Assembly (NCBI GenBank): GCA_021234155.1
Contig: JAJEKV010000075.1
Location: forward strand, 2,783,280-2,847,279
Direction of reading: 5' to 3'
Origin: Isoetes taiwanensis
Lineage: Eukaryota; Streptophyta; Lycopodiopsida; Isoetales; Isoetaceae
Length of the DNA: 64,000 nt
Shown here: piece after piece, positions 43,234 to 55,309 of the stretch
Position numbering within the stretch: the stretch's first letter is position 1
Layout: the number at the start of each line of letters is the position of its first letter
Notes under the pieces: generated by a model
Told to the model about the DNA's origin: nothing
Database searches by the model: none
What the model saw: only the letters and a program-made list of their open reading frames with translations
Made by a program: the position numbers and the translations under genes

Positions 43234-44527
43234 ATGGCATCATCTAGTGGCACCAAACGCACAGCAAGCGGGGAATCTATGCACATGCCCAATTCAAAGT
43301 CAACAAAAACGATCCAAAAATCAACTTATTTGTTCGTTGCTCCTGGAAACGAGATACATGTCCTCGTTCTAATCCAATACAGAAACTTGCTACGACCAAC
43401 ATCCAACAGTTATAAGGCGTTAAATGTGGATGTCGTGGACGAGCAAGCAATGCACAAAATCACGGTAACTGCTGACGACGAACGCGGCATGGAATTACAA
43501 ACCATGTTGAGACCAGGTTTTTGGATCTCCATACGTAATTTCGCTGTAACGAAGAGAAACCCATTGTACGAGTACAGAGATTGTGTGAACACCATAAAGA
43601 TTCAAAGGAACACTGAAGTGACACCCATTGAAGGGCCTGGAGTGCTACTCTCCTTATTGCCCACAGACAGTGCAAACATACAATCACTGTTAAACGCGAC
43701 CCATGACCAACCCATACACGTCAACCTGCTAGTTGCTATTGTCGGGGTCAAAGAACATGCGATACCCTTGTTTGCTAATCGCAGATGGATGCGACAAAAA
43801 AGATGTCGCAGAACTAAAGTTCTGGCCTGAACATGCACATGTGTTTGACAAGCTCAAACACTTGTTTCTAAAAGGACGTAAACCCATTATCTTATTCAAG
43901 ACCCTAAAGGCAAGTACGTTCCGTGGCCAGACTACCTTAACATCTACAGAAGCTACAATGGCATTCAAGATTGTCGAGGACCCAGTGTCAAGTTGGTTTC
44001 CAGATGAATTATGGTTCCCAGACGATGACGTAGTACCAACACTCACAAATGAAGTCTTCGCAGCACACGTTCTACAAAATACCAATGTACATCTTCTACT
44101 ACTAAAACTAAGCCAAAATTGTCTTCGCTTTTTACTTTCTTTCATACAGCCCTCCACTAATCAAACATCCTTGCATGTACATATCTCAGGCACATTAAGA
44201 TTGAATATAACTAGCGAAAACAAGGTTGTCAAGACGTGCAATGCTTGCAACAAGGTAGTGCTGGACAGTCTCTGCGACACGTGCAAGAACGACGACATGA
44301 CAGAAGAGTTAACAATGTTCGGCGACATCGACACTGGATCCAACATGCTACATGTCACAATGGTAGGAGCATTGCTTGATAAATTCCTCGATTACCCATT
44401 AGGAGGCGCATTAGCTACAATGAAAGCAGATCCTCGATCATTCTGCCAAAGCATACTGAAGAGCCGGAGTAAATGCACATTTGAGCTCAACCACGGACTC
44501 CAAATCATTGCCTTCGACAGGATCTAG
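43234..44527 (+). pseudogene. RPA1-like single-stranded-DNA-binding protein gene
   Basis: Two frames (ATG 43234 to ~43750, then ~43750 to the stop at 44527) join by a one-base shift. The joined product has the layout of a replication protein A large-subunit relative. An N-terminal OB-fold-like region carries 'GFWISIRNFAVTKRNPLYEY'. A second OB-fold has 'LLIADGCDKKDVAELKFW' and 'PIILFKTLKASTFRGQTTL'. The C-terminal OB-fold contains a zinc ribbon, 'KTCNACNKVV' and 'SLCDTCKND'. It binds single-stranded DNA if functional. RPA-like genes are known passengers of plant Helitrons; here the gene lies inside the 17327-45425 segment on the same strand as the ParB/methyltransferase gene. Membership in element B is inferred. 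Confidence 0.65.
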
Positions 44528-45395
44528 GCTCAAAACATGATCCATAACTATACAACAACAAAAGACATCCCTTCATATTTTTAAACAACTTTACTTGGCT
44601 TGCAACTTCCATGTATTCCATGCTGTTAAATTCTTAGCAACCTTCTTCACTTTAAAGTATTGAATTCTTCCTTCATACCCTAAACAAAATTCACATGCAA
44701 AACAATTCATAATTCTTAACATCTTTTGCACACACCCACCCCCAGTCTCTTGTTCCTCTATTTCGATTCTTCATAAATTGTTTCGTATGTTATCAACTAT
44801 CAAGTACTCTAATGTATATCATCCTATTAATAAACTCATGGTTTCAAGTACTCTATTGTCTAAAAGTACCAATTTCAATAAAATGTCAAAACATAACTTT
44901 CAACTACGATTTAAGCCACTTCACAAAATATGTACATCCATTCTCTCCTTTATTACACTTCTCCTTATGCTTCTGCCATCCTAGTTCCATACCACGCACC
45001 AAACACCAATACCTTGCGCTCAAATCCCAAAGTCAATATGTCCAACTACATCCTACTCCAACACCACCTCAACACCTAAGCAGAACTTAGTAATGCAAAT
45101 GCGTACCATCACCTTCACAAAATGTCAATGTCTTAAAATAGCAATTTCGATTCAAACACTCTATTGTCTACAACTACAACTTAAGCCACTTCACTCTCCG
45201 GCCATGGAGGGCAACCCTCCGTGCGCAGCACCTTGTTTTTTTTTGCCCTTTTTTAAAAATGAAAAAGCTTACAAAATGTTGCTTTTTTGGGGGTATTTCG
45301 AATGCTATTTGATCAACAATCTATTTTGCTCCCTATTTTGTCCATTTTTTTCAAGTTTCCAATTTTTATAAAGGAATCTTTCAAACGCACTTCTT
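44528..45395. other. No gene recognised
   Basis: AT-rich noncoding sequence downstream of the RPA-like gene. It contains an internal near-repeat: 'aaaatgtcaa..tttcaactacgatttaagccacttcac' near 44880 resembles 'aaaatgtcaa..tacaacttaagccacttcac' near 45119. Confidence 0.5.
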
Positions 45396-45425
45396 AAATA
45401 AGTGCGTTTCATTTTAAACCTTGTT
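45396..45425 (-). repeat. Right inverted terminus of the element B segment
   Basis: The reverse complement of 17327-17356 with two mismatches, followed by AGAA as on the left side. Just inside is a small perfect hairpin, aaacgcactt..aagtgcgttt. Confidence 0.65.
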
Positions 45426-45429
45426 AGAA

Positions 45430-46524
45430 GCTGCAGTGCCATAAAAACATATTTTGTATCATCCACAAAGAGAAAGAAAGCATATATTTGAAACACGTGA
45501 AAATTGTATAATAAATACAGCAGAGTGCACAGGTTTGCTGAGAACATCTATTTTTAAATATTCTAATCCAAAGTATCAGCAGGTATCTTATCAATCCATA
45601 TAATACATAGTGATGTTTCAGTAGAATCAATTCAATGCCGAGAACCCTGTAAGGAAACATTCTTTAAGGAAGAATTATTTATTATTGATCATGAACTAAC
45701 AGCAGATTCTTAACAGGTTGTAGTTATCATTGAAATTCATTGGAACATTAACTTTGAGTTCACTTCACTGAGAGATATGCATCAGGATAGCCCTTTTACC
45801 TCGCCCGAAAGACAAAATTCGAAGCAGTGGAAGAAATCGAAATGTATAGTGGCGCAGTGGTGCCGGATTATCGGCGCCTTTGTCGACACCTTCAATTGAT
45901 GCGGGATTCTGCAGCAAAACCTTTGGAGAACTTGGCACAGCTTAGGCGCAGCTCGAGCATCGCCGGGATCTTGCAAAACAAACAAATTTGAATTGGCTTT
46001 TCCCGCTTTCACTCTAATTGTTTGTTACCGAATTCAAATTTTCCTGTCACTGTCCATCCGTAATCTAGTTTCTTTTTCTGGCCTTTATGGCTGCTTAATA
46101 TGTCAGGTTCATTTAATGAACTGACTGTACGGGAGGAATTTGAGCGCGGACGTCCAAGTCGATAAAGACATCTTGTACGGATTGCGTGCTTTTTGCTTAG
46201 GGTATTTTCGCACGGTCGCATTTATGGCCGGTAATCAATAAAGCCCGCCGGCCGGTAATTAATACGGCCGGCGTATAATTAATGCGCCCGCACGTACGGC
46301 GTCATTATGGCTGGCACGACAATCCACGCATTATTATGCTCGGCGGGCATTTAATTTCCGCGGCCGCGTTCCTATATAAATTCGCGCCCAGCAATCTCAT
46401 ATCATCTCAGACAGTTTTCGGCGACCGCGATTTCTTCAACGCCTAGCGCCTTCGAGCTTGCAGCGGCTTCAAGAACCTCCCTAAAACGACCGGAATTTCG
46501 TATTCAGCCGGCGCCCGCGATCCC
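45430..46524 (+). promoter_or_regulatory. Element A divergent control region, right half
   Basis: The upstream region of the ParB-like gene. From ~46210 the DNA becomes GC-rich with repeated inverted 'gccggtaattaata' and 'gccggc' words. TATATAAA at 46373-46380 lies 145 bases before the ATG at 46525. Half sites of the element A palindrome (gaccgcgat) occur near 46422. The stretch 45430-46200 shows no gene. Confidence 0.55.
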
Positions 46525-46580
46525 ATGGCACCTAAGGACTCCCTCAGAGAAGGTAAATTCTAAGATTTCAGCTCAGCAAG

Positions 46581-46878
46581 ATCGCCGCCGCGATCTTGCT
46601 TACTAGATTTTGTAATGTTTTGATTGCTATAACTGCTCAGGAAGATCGCGACCGCGGTCTTGCTGAGCATAGGTTTTCTTTTCTTGCCTTGCATTACTGC
46701 CACCCCAACAACGCGGCCGCGATGTTGTGGAGTAGTAGTATAGTAGCTCACCAGGATCGCGACCGCGATGTTCGTGAGCAGTGGTATTGTTTTCTTGCCC
46801 TGCTTAGCTGCTACACAACATCGCGGCCGCGATAGTGTGGAGTACTATTATAGTTGCTTGGAAAGATCGCGGTCGCGG
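46581..46878. repeat. Element A palindromes in intron 1
   Basis: Copies or near-copies of ATCGCGRCCGCGAT start at 46581, 46645, ~46711, 46755, 46820 and 46865, all inside the 405-base first intron. The flanks agree too: sites are set in 'aag..ctt gctgagca' contexts, and the intervening text repeats as ~60-110 base units ('ttttcttgccttgcat'/'ttttcttgccctgctt'). Confidence 0.9.
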
Positions 46879-48531
46879 TTCTCTTGAGTAGTTTATACTT
46901 TTCGTTGTACAACATTATGCAGCCTATCAGGCACTCACCACAGGCTTTTGTTTACAGCCCTTGCTCTGTTTCGTGGACCGGATGTCGAACCCATCCGTAT
47001 TATAACCCCTTCTAATGAATGCAAATGGTGTATAGAGATTGCACAAGCAATACCACACATTAAAGGTGACCGCAGAAAGGACCTGTGCCTGTTCCTGCGC
47101 ACTGGAAAGAAACCTGAGGACGTTGAACAAGTTGGCATAGTGGTGGCAATGTGGGAAGGCACGAAGAACAATGTGCAAGATGCTATCATATGCAGCATCA
47201 AGAACACACACCAATTGCAGTTCCTGGAGTACATTCTGAAATGGCGCAATTATGACCCATCTATGATGACAGCCAGCAAAATGAACAAGCCAGCCACAGG
47301 AAAAAACGTCCCAACATCAGCTAAGGGTTATGGCTGGGTGTTGCCATCTTATGAATCTCTCTCTTTGTCAGGTATAAAGGGAAACAGAGACATCTTGGTA
47401 GGGTTCTCGGCATGCAGAAATGGTTTGTCCACAGACAAGAAGCCTCCGAGCTGTGCTTTGAAAGCAGTTCGGGACGAGAAAATGCCCTCGGTGATGGACA
47501 CCAATTGGCTAAGAGCCGTGGCCAAGAAAAAAAGTGTGAAGCCAATTGCTACTTTGGGAGAGCCTTCAGCATCAAAAACAGTTGTTGAAGAACCACAATC
47601 CACGATAAACCCCTCCGGTATTATTAACCCTACTCTTCCTCTTGCTTTAAAGGCCCCAGATAGCACTACATCTGGTGGATTTATTCCAAAAAAACTTACT
47701 ACTTTCAAAATTAACCTAATCTGAACACTGACGATACCCCGCAACCCAGCAGTTCTCAAACCCCCCCTTCTGTTACGGAAGCCTCCTCTAGACTAGCATT
47801 GACATGGCCACACGCACCTGCCATTCCAGTCGAGTTGAAGTTCAATCCGGAAGAGGAGCGCAAGATGGCAGAGCAAACCACTCAAAAGCTTGAACAATTT
47901 AAACGGTTTTACCCCTTAGGGGTTAATTGGTTTACCAAGATTTCTATTTTTGATTGTGAACCTGCACTAGCAAACCTGACACACCGAATGCGATCAAATG
48001 ACCATGTTCAAACTCTGGTTAAAAGCTTCAAGACATACCCAACAGAGGTCCTCACACCTGCTGACGTCGTGCCATTTGACCCTATTACCAGGTAACTGAT
48101 TCTTTATCTTTTGGACACTCGTTGTTTAGATTTGACTTGATGGTTGTCTATTTTTCAGGAGGAGGGTGACATGGAGCAATCCAGAGGATTTAAAGGGCAA
48201 GAATTTTTACATTATTTCTGGCAACCACAGTATTTGCGCGGCACAACTCCTTTGTTCGGTCGTCGGCCAGTTGGAGCAGCAACTAGAATTTGCTAAAGTA
48301 TATGCTAGAAGAAGATCGAGAGTGTTCAACGGAAATCTTACAGAGGAATATATAGAGTTGAGTATTCAATGCAACGAAGTAATTGCAAACACCGTCTACA
48401 GAGAGCCACTGATTGAAAAACCGCAACAACTTCGTCATCAGCACAAGGCTTATGGCTGTCCTCCACAAGGACCGATAGGGACTGCTACAACTTCAGCTTG
48501 GAAGGTATTTATTCATTTTCGACTCGCCAAC

Positions 48532-48545
48532 ATCGCGGCCGCGAT
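48532..48545. repeat. Element A palindrome in a later intron
   Basis: A perfect ATCGCGGCCGCGAT between the donor at 48505 and the acceptor near 48570 of the ParB-like gene. Confidence 0.9.
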
Positions 48546-49245
48546 CTTGATGACCTTTGCTTCTGCAGGATTTCCATGAAATTGCAACGACCACTTTTTG
48601 AAAGTGCAGGAGCTTAAAGATGAAAAACAATTCATCTTTATGGATGAGAAGGTTTTCAAGAAGTTAATGGAAGTTGCCGGACTGTGGGTGAACCGTAAGC
48701 TCAGTGACGACCATGGTGAGTTTCCGGACAAGCCATCCAAAGACTTCTTTAACAAGACCTGGCTCTGGTTGCTACGAGGTATGTCGAATGCAGAGGTGTC
48801 ACAGCTGCTCGATGAGATTATAGAAGGCAAGACGTATTTAAAGGTGCAGTCAGGGTATAGCGGGAGATTTGATTGCAAGCAACGGGCAACTGACATTAGA
48901 ACCCTAACTTTTATGAGGTGCAAAATTTTATCTTATGCCACAAATTTGCTGCAAAAGGATTTCGATAGCTGGGAGGAATTGCTTCAGGCTTTTCCTGATT
49001 TGACTGAACAGAGAATACTTAATATATCAGATACCGATACAGAGTACGTGAAGGCTAACTATAACAAGGATCATACACTAGGTAACCTACCTGTAGCCTT
49101 TCTGGAGCCAATCAGAAATATTCTAAAGCCAGAAGAGGCTAGAAAAAGAAAAGAAAAGAAAAATATTGTCATAGCAGTGACAAAGGATGGCATCCCTACT
49201 TCCTCCCCAAAGCAAGTCGAGAAATGCCACATTGATATTTATTGA

Positions 49246-50090
49246 CATCCGAGGGATGAACAAGGTATGGGATTGCAAGAAATACACGATCTATTTACAA
49301 GGATAGCTACCATGACTACGCCAAAGTTTATCACTTGGTTATTATCATGCCTCGCGTGAATTTGCCCAATTGCTTGTACAAATGTAAGCAAATTCAGGGA
49401 GGTGGCCACCGCCTTTTTAGGTTCTTATGAAGAAATGGGTTGGGAGAGCAAATGAAGGGTGAAAGAATATCGAGACTATATTAGTCATATGTGCATTAAC
49501 AGGAGTGATGTTCGTAGCACCCTTGTGCAACCTGAAATGGAACTTCGCTATCTCCACACAAAGAAGGCTCCTAAAGCAACACCATTGCCTCCAATGCCGC
49601 TAACAGTAAATGAGGATGCCGATGAGAAGATAAAAAAGAAGTTTCAAACTCTTTTACAAAAACCAAGATACAAATGGGCGGCAATGGAAGGAGAGCTTGT
49701 ATTGAAATGCCAGCTGAAAACCTCGTATGCCTATTATATTGTTGATCACCGGTGCCCACCGACATCTCGCGCTATGCTCGATTTCTTTTTACGGCCGGGC
49801 AACTTCATCAGACGCTCTTATGCAAGGCAAAAAGAGCGTGGCCTTTGAAAGTTCAGCTAAAGTGTGCCATTTCCTGAGGGCCTTCTTGGAAACGCTTGAG
49901 AAAATGGCCACCAAACTACTGGGATCCAAGAAGAGGAGAAAGCAGAGAATGCGAGCCTAATCCTTTGCTGCCCAACATCAGTATTACCCAAAACACAGAT
50001 ATATCAGGGTTGGATACCATTTTGGATACCCTCGATGTTAAATCCTACGAGGAGAGAATGCAAGAAACAAAGCGCTTGCTGGAAGCTTAA
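49246..50090 (+). pseudogene. Element A methyltransferase remnant
   Basis: Downstream of the ParB-like frame, coding-like pieces continue in mixed frames: 49459-49848 and parts of 49850-50090. 'MLDFFLRPGNFI' matches the segment 'LIQCFSRPGDWI' that precedes motif I in element B, and upstream sequence has the matching approach ('AYYIVDHRCPPTSRA'). The DxPY and FSGSGTT catalytic motifs are not recognisable, so activity is not expected. Identification rests on position and one short match. Confidence 0.4.
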
Positions 50091-51617
50091 TTTTGACGGA
50101 AAAAGGTATTGAAGCCCTCGAGCCCACTTTTAAAAAATTAAGTGCGCTGAATGAGAAGATTGATGGGTACATGCCATTCTTGACAAAGCGAACATAAGTT
50201 TGAATACATGGGCGCATAAACACATGGAAATAGACCAACAAAGACATGGAAAATGACCAACAACACATGGAAACGCACCAAGATGAGGTCATTTGGGACA
50301 TAAGAGCATCAGTACACGGCAAGAAGCGTAAGCTCTTTCATCCACACGAGATTGCTACTCAATCCGGAGAAGGAACTTATAGGCGTGAACAAAGGTGGGG
50401 AGAGTGAAAATGCGAGCCCGATTCACATGTGGAGCGATCGCAAAGGCCATGGGTGTTGAGATTCCGTGAGGTCACAAAGTTATTCGTGAGATGGACACAA
50501 CACAAACTATAGAATTGGGTAGAGCGCATGTCATCCGCATGGCCAATGAAATGGGTGTGATACCTGATAGTGTATCTGAAACACAATCACAAGAATTATA
50601 ATTGCATTCCTCAAGAATGATTACTGTACATTACTATGTATTACCATATCTTTTTGTCCTTACTACTACTTCGTGCATGTTTAATGTTAAAAATAATTGC
50701 GGCCGCGATCCTCTGTGGCAAATACATAGCTTTAAATACTGAAATGTTTGTGCTATGCTTGCTCCACTGTACCTATTTTGTACGTAATGCTCTCATATGG
50801 TTTTAATAAAAGCTCATTATTTTGTCTCTTTTCTGCTGCGAAAGATTGCGTTCACGATTCTTGCGATAAGATAGAGCATTCCCTCCTACTACATTCTACT
50901 CACGATGGACCTTTGCATGAGCTGCGAATCATTGGTAGAATTTGTACAAAAAAACGCCAACTTTTACTCAGTTGCTAGTAGTTTCTGCACTATATGGCTA
51001 ACCACGAACCTATTTCATGCTAAACGAGAATTCCAAATTTCTCTAATTAATTAATTCATGCTTTATAGTGGCATATTCTTGTAGCACATGACTCTTTTAA
51101 CAAAATATTATTTTCCCTTTCCCACATAGTGGCTTAAAAAAAAATAAAGATTAAAAGAACATTGGCAAACTCATGAATAACATATAAAATATTAAATATA
51201 GCACAAATCCCATAACACATCGAAACAAAAAATTCCATTTTTTTTCCCCGATACAAAAAACGCGGCCAATAAAACGTGGCCACTATCAAAAAAATTCTTA
51301 AAGAGTCTGTTACTTTTAAAAATAACAAGCCCTTAAAAAGATAAACCAATAAAATAATTTAAGCCCTTAAAATAATATAAGCTTCTTTATTTCCCTTCTT
51401 ATTTTTAGCTACATCTTTTCCTCTTTATTTATATGAACTCTCAATGGTTCATCACGCACAAAACACCCCTGTTTTTGAATAAACATTTTCCCCCTAATAA
51501 AAAACTTGTAAAAACCAGTTGCCAACATAATGGCTTATTTGCTGTGACTCCTTTGACACATATATATTAAATAATTCCCTTTTCCAAAACTATATTCATT
51601 TTACTTATTACGATTTT
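50091..51617. other. Right part of element A and flank; no gene
   Basis: Short frames only. A diverged element A palindrome (ttgcggccgcgatc, about 50697-50710) marks that element A extends at least to 50.71 kb. Its right terminus was not found. About 51170-51420 is AT-rich with several homopolymers. Confidence 0.45.
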
Positions 51618-52350
51618 GTGGCTAGAATTGTGGGGATGTTAGTAATCTTGTTTGATATCACCTTATAGACCATCTCAAAGCTCAAGTTTATTGAATACAA
51701 ATGCTTATCCCTTTAAGCAATTTGCTACCATATGGGCATGCATCCTTATTTCTTTTGTGTCTAGTAGCTACAAAGAAAGCTACTTCTTCTAGGGGGACAA
51801 TTTAATTGGTTTTTAAGTAGAAGTTAAGAGGATTATTCGCTTACTAGGGGAAAGATACCTGTCTTGATTTAAATCTTATGCATCATAGAGCAACCAACAT
51901 GGCCTAAGGTTTCAACCAGGCAATCACACTGTTCTAGTCCTAATTGATGCCATTGTCGGTGTGGGTATAGAAGCAATATGATGGCCCTCATCTTGCTTTC
52001 TGGCAGATAAAGATCATGCCATGAGCAAGAAGCTAGAGGGTTTGAGTGTAAACAAGGCCAAAGCGTCTACACAAAAGAAGAAACATAAGCCCCATAAAGG
52101 AAAAGCCAAGGATAGGAAATAGAGACGATTTTATGGTTTTGCTCTTACGAATAGCAACCATGGCTGTGCCATGTCGGAGATATGAATAATTGAAGAGGAC
52201 TCGACATTGCTTAAGAGATGAAACCGAGATATTTGCTAGCATTAGAAGGGAAATCAGTGAGTAAACAAATGTCTTGGGCAAATGATGTTCTCCTTTGCGG
52301 AAGAGGAAAATGGATTGGCATCAGATGTACTGAGAAGCAATTTCTAATGA
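51618..52350. repeat. Dispersed repeat X, copy 1 (uninterrupted)
   Basis: Matches 54964-55265 plus 56791-~56860 in the same orientation, for example 'ttattgaatacaaatgctta', 'tccctttaagcaatttgcta' and 'agctacttcttctag'. Around 51951-51970 it preserves the uninterrupted version of the site where copy 2 has a 1.5 kb insertion. Confidence 0.75.
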
Positions 52351-52629
52351 AATGTAATGACAACATGTTTTGATTCAACATGAATTATACTGCAGAAGAT
52401 AATGCTCTTTTGCCTGCAAAATGCACGAAGGGAGAAATTGTTGCGCTTTTAGCTTTTCCTTGTCTTTAGAAAGGGACAATGGCCATGGTATTGATACCTA
52501 AAAATTTTGTATCTTACAGTTTCCTTCCAAGGCACGTTTGGAAAAAAGTCAAAACACATATCGACTATGCCAAAAACTTGGAAGGTGAGAGGGTGGGTTA
52601 GGTTATTGAAGGGAAAATAACTATAATGC

Positions 52630-52890
52630 TATTTTGCAAAAATTACTAGAATGCCTTTTAAACGAAGGGCATTTTAGGTAATACGATAATATAAAACAAT
52701 TATAACTTGAAAATTTCAACTCTGTTTTAAATGATTCCACCTTGATACTCTCATCTATAACTTCTGTGACCTCATTCTCTATAAGTTTCGTGAAGGCCAC
52801 TTCCTAGTTTGATTAGCCACAAAGAACTTATTGATATTTTAATCGAACACCTTATTTTTTGGGGCATTTTGGTAACTTTTGGAAAGCATA
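52630..52890. repeat. Dispersed repeat Y, right copy
   Basis: Direct-orientation counterpart of bases 1-250. Confidence 0.7.
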
Positions 52891-54239
52891 GGCAAGTGGA
52901 ATTTCCTACTTCCGGCATAGTGGCATCTCGGGGGATACTTATTCAAAAGAGATAATACCATGTGCGTGCAGAGGGTGGCCAAAAATGCCCCCATATACGG
53001 TTTTATGAAAGACAAATTTAACCCCAAGTAGTGGCCAAAAACCCCATAACTCCTACGTGTACGTGTGGAAATGGTTCGAACCCCCCCCCCGCCACCACGA
53101 GTCATTCAGGTACATTGTATGGCACTCAAAGTGAACCCCCCTTGAATCGCCATGCCAAAGCCACACCATCCAAATATCAATGGCGAGATTTAGAGGAGAT
53201 TATCATGATAATCAGTAAATCCTGTTGTAGACTAGTTATGCCTAGCTCTTGGACATTTTCATTTAGTATGCAAAATTTAGCTTTCTCAATACTAAAACAT
53301 GGAGGAAGGCTTTCTTAGAAAATAAGGCAATTTTTTACATAGGCCGCTCAAGCTTTTATGTACACTCTCTAGGATCATTATTCTAGAACCTTGAATTTAC
53401 CATCATTTTGGAGCCATCAAAAGATGCCCCAGAAGCATCATTGTTGGAGGTTGAAATGGTGTCACATGGCATCAGGCTATACCATAGTTCATTAACTTTA
53501 GATTCACATAGAAATTCCTGTAAGCAACGGACAAGGGTAAATGATAAAAACATAAATCTGTACTTTCGTCAATATCTGCCAAACACATTGCAGCCCATTC
53601 TAATTCCAAGGGCTCGTGCATATTAACAACCATATAGTTTCAACAGTCAACAATACCAGTATATCAGATTGCTTGACATGGTCCATATGTTTTTCTCTGG
53701 GCCATAAAGGGAAACATCCTCGGTTCCCTGATAAAATGGCAACCCACTGACTGTAGCTGAATGTAGATATTGAATGTCAGTTCCAAACAAGTAATTAAAG
53801 CAAGAACAATCAACAATCTAAAAAACATGGAGCTCTTTGGCTGCACCTGTGATTTCAGCCAGATCTATGGCAAGCTCCCCTTGCTCTGTGGCCTTGCAAA
53901 CTCGCCCACATGCCCTGCAGACTCTGGGTCTGGGGCAGCCTCTACTGGAATCAACCTGCCATCGCAACCTCCTTGCCTGCTCATGATGTATGCAAAATGC
54001 TCTAACCTGCCCTATAACAAAATGCTCGATGCTTGTTTGTCAAGTATAGGACAAAATACCATCACAGTACACAAAAAGCATACATACATGGGTGAGCCTA
54101 TGGTAAACAATGCCAGGAAATGTCGTGCACACTCTATAAATACATATGATATACGAAGAGCTGAATACATGGTCAAATCATATAGAAACCATTGAGAAAA
54201 AGCCTTACAAATATATTTTTTACGCGATGAACCATTTTT
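52891..54239. other. No gene recognised
   Basis: Contains a run of C bases at ~53081-53091. The open frame 53770-54195 has no domain motifs. Confidence 0.45.
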
Positions 54240-54960
54240 TGTGATATTCGTGGCGAAAAGCTTGATCTTGTCGGTCCAAAAGATTGAAATTGTCAGATTG
54301 AGGAATAATCTTCTCAACCTCTAGTTTAACGAGGGCAACCCTCCCCTCTCGTGAATTATACACATAACCCACTCGGCCTACTGACCTCGCGGGTTATTTT
54401 GCATAACCCACTCTAGGAGAGAGTTAACTTCCTCAAAAAGTTTGGATTATGTGGCATAAAATTTTGCCCCATGAATTCTTCATATGGGCATTGCATAAAT
54501 ATAACTAGACTACCATATATTCATGAACGAGGACTAAAGTATGAACAATAGCAATAATATTACCAACTAATGCCCATAATCCATAATGCAACGAGGGAGA
54601 TCCTACTCCGTCTGACACTACAACTAGATAAGATCAAAGTTATAACATTTGAGGTCCTACCCGTTCAGACACTAGGGATTCAGACTAATTAGATAAGATT
54701 ATCATGATAACTAGATAAGGTTAGAGTTATAATAGTTGACTGGCTATTAGAGACAATAGACAAAAGACCGAAAGGGGGAGGGAAGAGTGGTCATTGTCAC
54801 GCAACATGTTGGATATGCGTTCCTTAAAAGGCCAATGCCAAGGTTCCATAATTGTTTTAGTTTGTAAGAATATATGTTATATTAACAAGTAATTTATCGA
54901 GCGAATATTTCTTTGGTTTTGAACATTTGGAGCTGGACACATTATTAACATCCAATCATT
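54240..54960. repeat. Dispersed repeat Z, right copy
   Basis: Direct-orientation counterpart of 5480-5960, with an internal extra segment and extra sequence near 54725-54840. Confidence 0.7.
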
Positions 54961-55257
54961 TTGTGGCTAGAGTTGTGGGGGTGTAAATAACCTTGTATCA
55001 CTTAAACCATCTCAAAGCTTTAAGTTTATTGAATACAAATGCTTATCCCTTTAAGCAATTTGCTAGCATATGGACATGCATCCTTATTTCTCTTTGTGTT
55101 TGATAGCTACGAAGAAAGCTACTTCTTCTAGAGAGACAATTGAATTGGTTTTTAAGTAAAAAGGCCTATCTTGAATAAAACCTTCTGCATCATAGAGCAG
55201 CCAACATGGCCTAAGAGGTCAACCAGGCAACCACAATATTGTTATCCTTTTGATACC

Positions 55258-55265
55258 ATTATCGG
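55258..55265 (+). repeat. Target-site duplication, left
   Basis: ATTATCGG, identical to 56783-56790. The empty site in the other copy of repeat X reads attgtcgg once. Confidence 0.8.
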
Positions 55266-55309
55266 CCGCCCACTTTATTGGCTCCCAAAACTAACTTGTC
55301 AGACCAAGC

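Larger units (their letters stand above)
17327..45425. mobile_element. Composite inserted segment carrying element B
   Basis: The two ends are inverted copies: AACAARGTTTAAAATGAAAC followed by 'rcacttattt', 28 of 30 matching, with 'ttgaaagattcc' again nearby at each end. AGAA flanks both sides (17323-17326 and 45426-45429). The interior holds the element B transposase, its palindrome array, the ParB-like/methyltransferase gene, an RPA1-like gene and a later LTR retrotransposon. Without the retrotransposon it would be about 14.9 kb. The outer boundary is inference: the termini are clear, but a 4-bp duplication is weak evidence, and element B proper could be smaller. Confidence 0.55.
46525..49245 (+). 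pseudogene. Element A ParB-like gene, spliced
   Basis: Exon 1 is 46525-46552 (donor G|GTAAAT). It joins exon 2 at 46958 (after tttacag) with matching codon phase. The exon 2 frame stops at 47724 ('TTFKINLI'); a new frame 47799-48092 carries on, then exons 48158-48504 and ~48571-49245 with consensus GT-AG introns and one shift near 48590. The region 'DVVPFDPITR..KGKNFYIISGNHSICAAQ' and 'YIELSIQCNEVIANT' aligns with the ParB-like stretch of the element B gene. 'FDSWEELLQAFPDLTEQRI' matches 'LEDWEECKSLYPTSTTDSI' there. Breaks at 47724 and 48590 suggest decay or unrecognised splicing. It is the functional counterpart of the element B gene. Confidence 0.6.

Noticed and set aside
43234..44527. Helitron
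   Set aside because: No Rep/helicase motifs and no convincing 5' TC or 3' CTRR hairpin end were found around the RPA-like gene.
53770..54195. 141-codon frame as a gene
   Set aside because: No motif; lies among dispersed repeats. A minus-strand reading also looked weakly coding-like, but neither could be supported.
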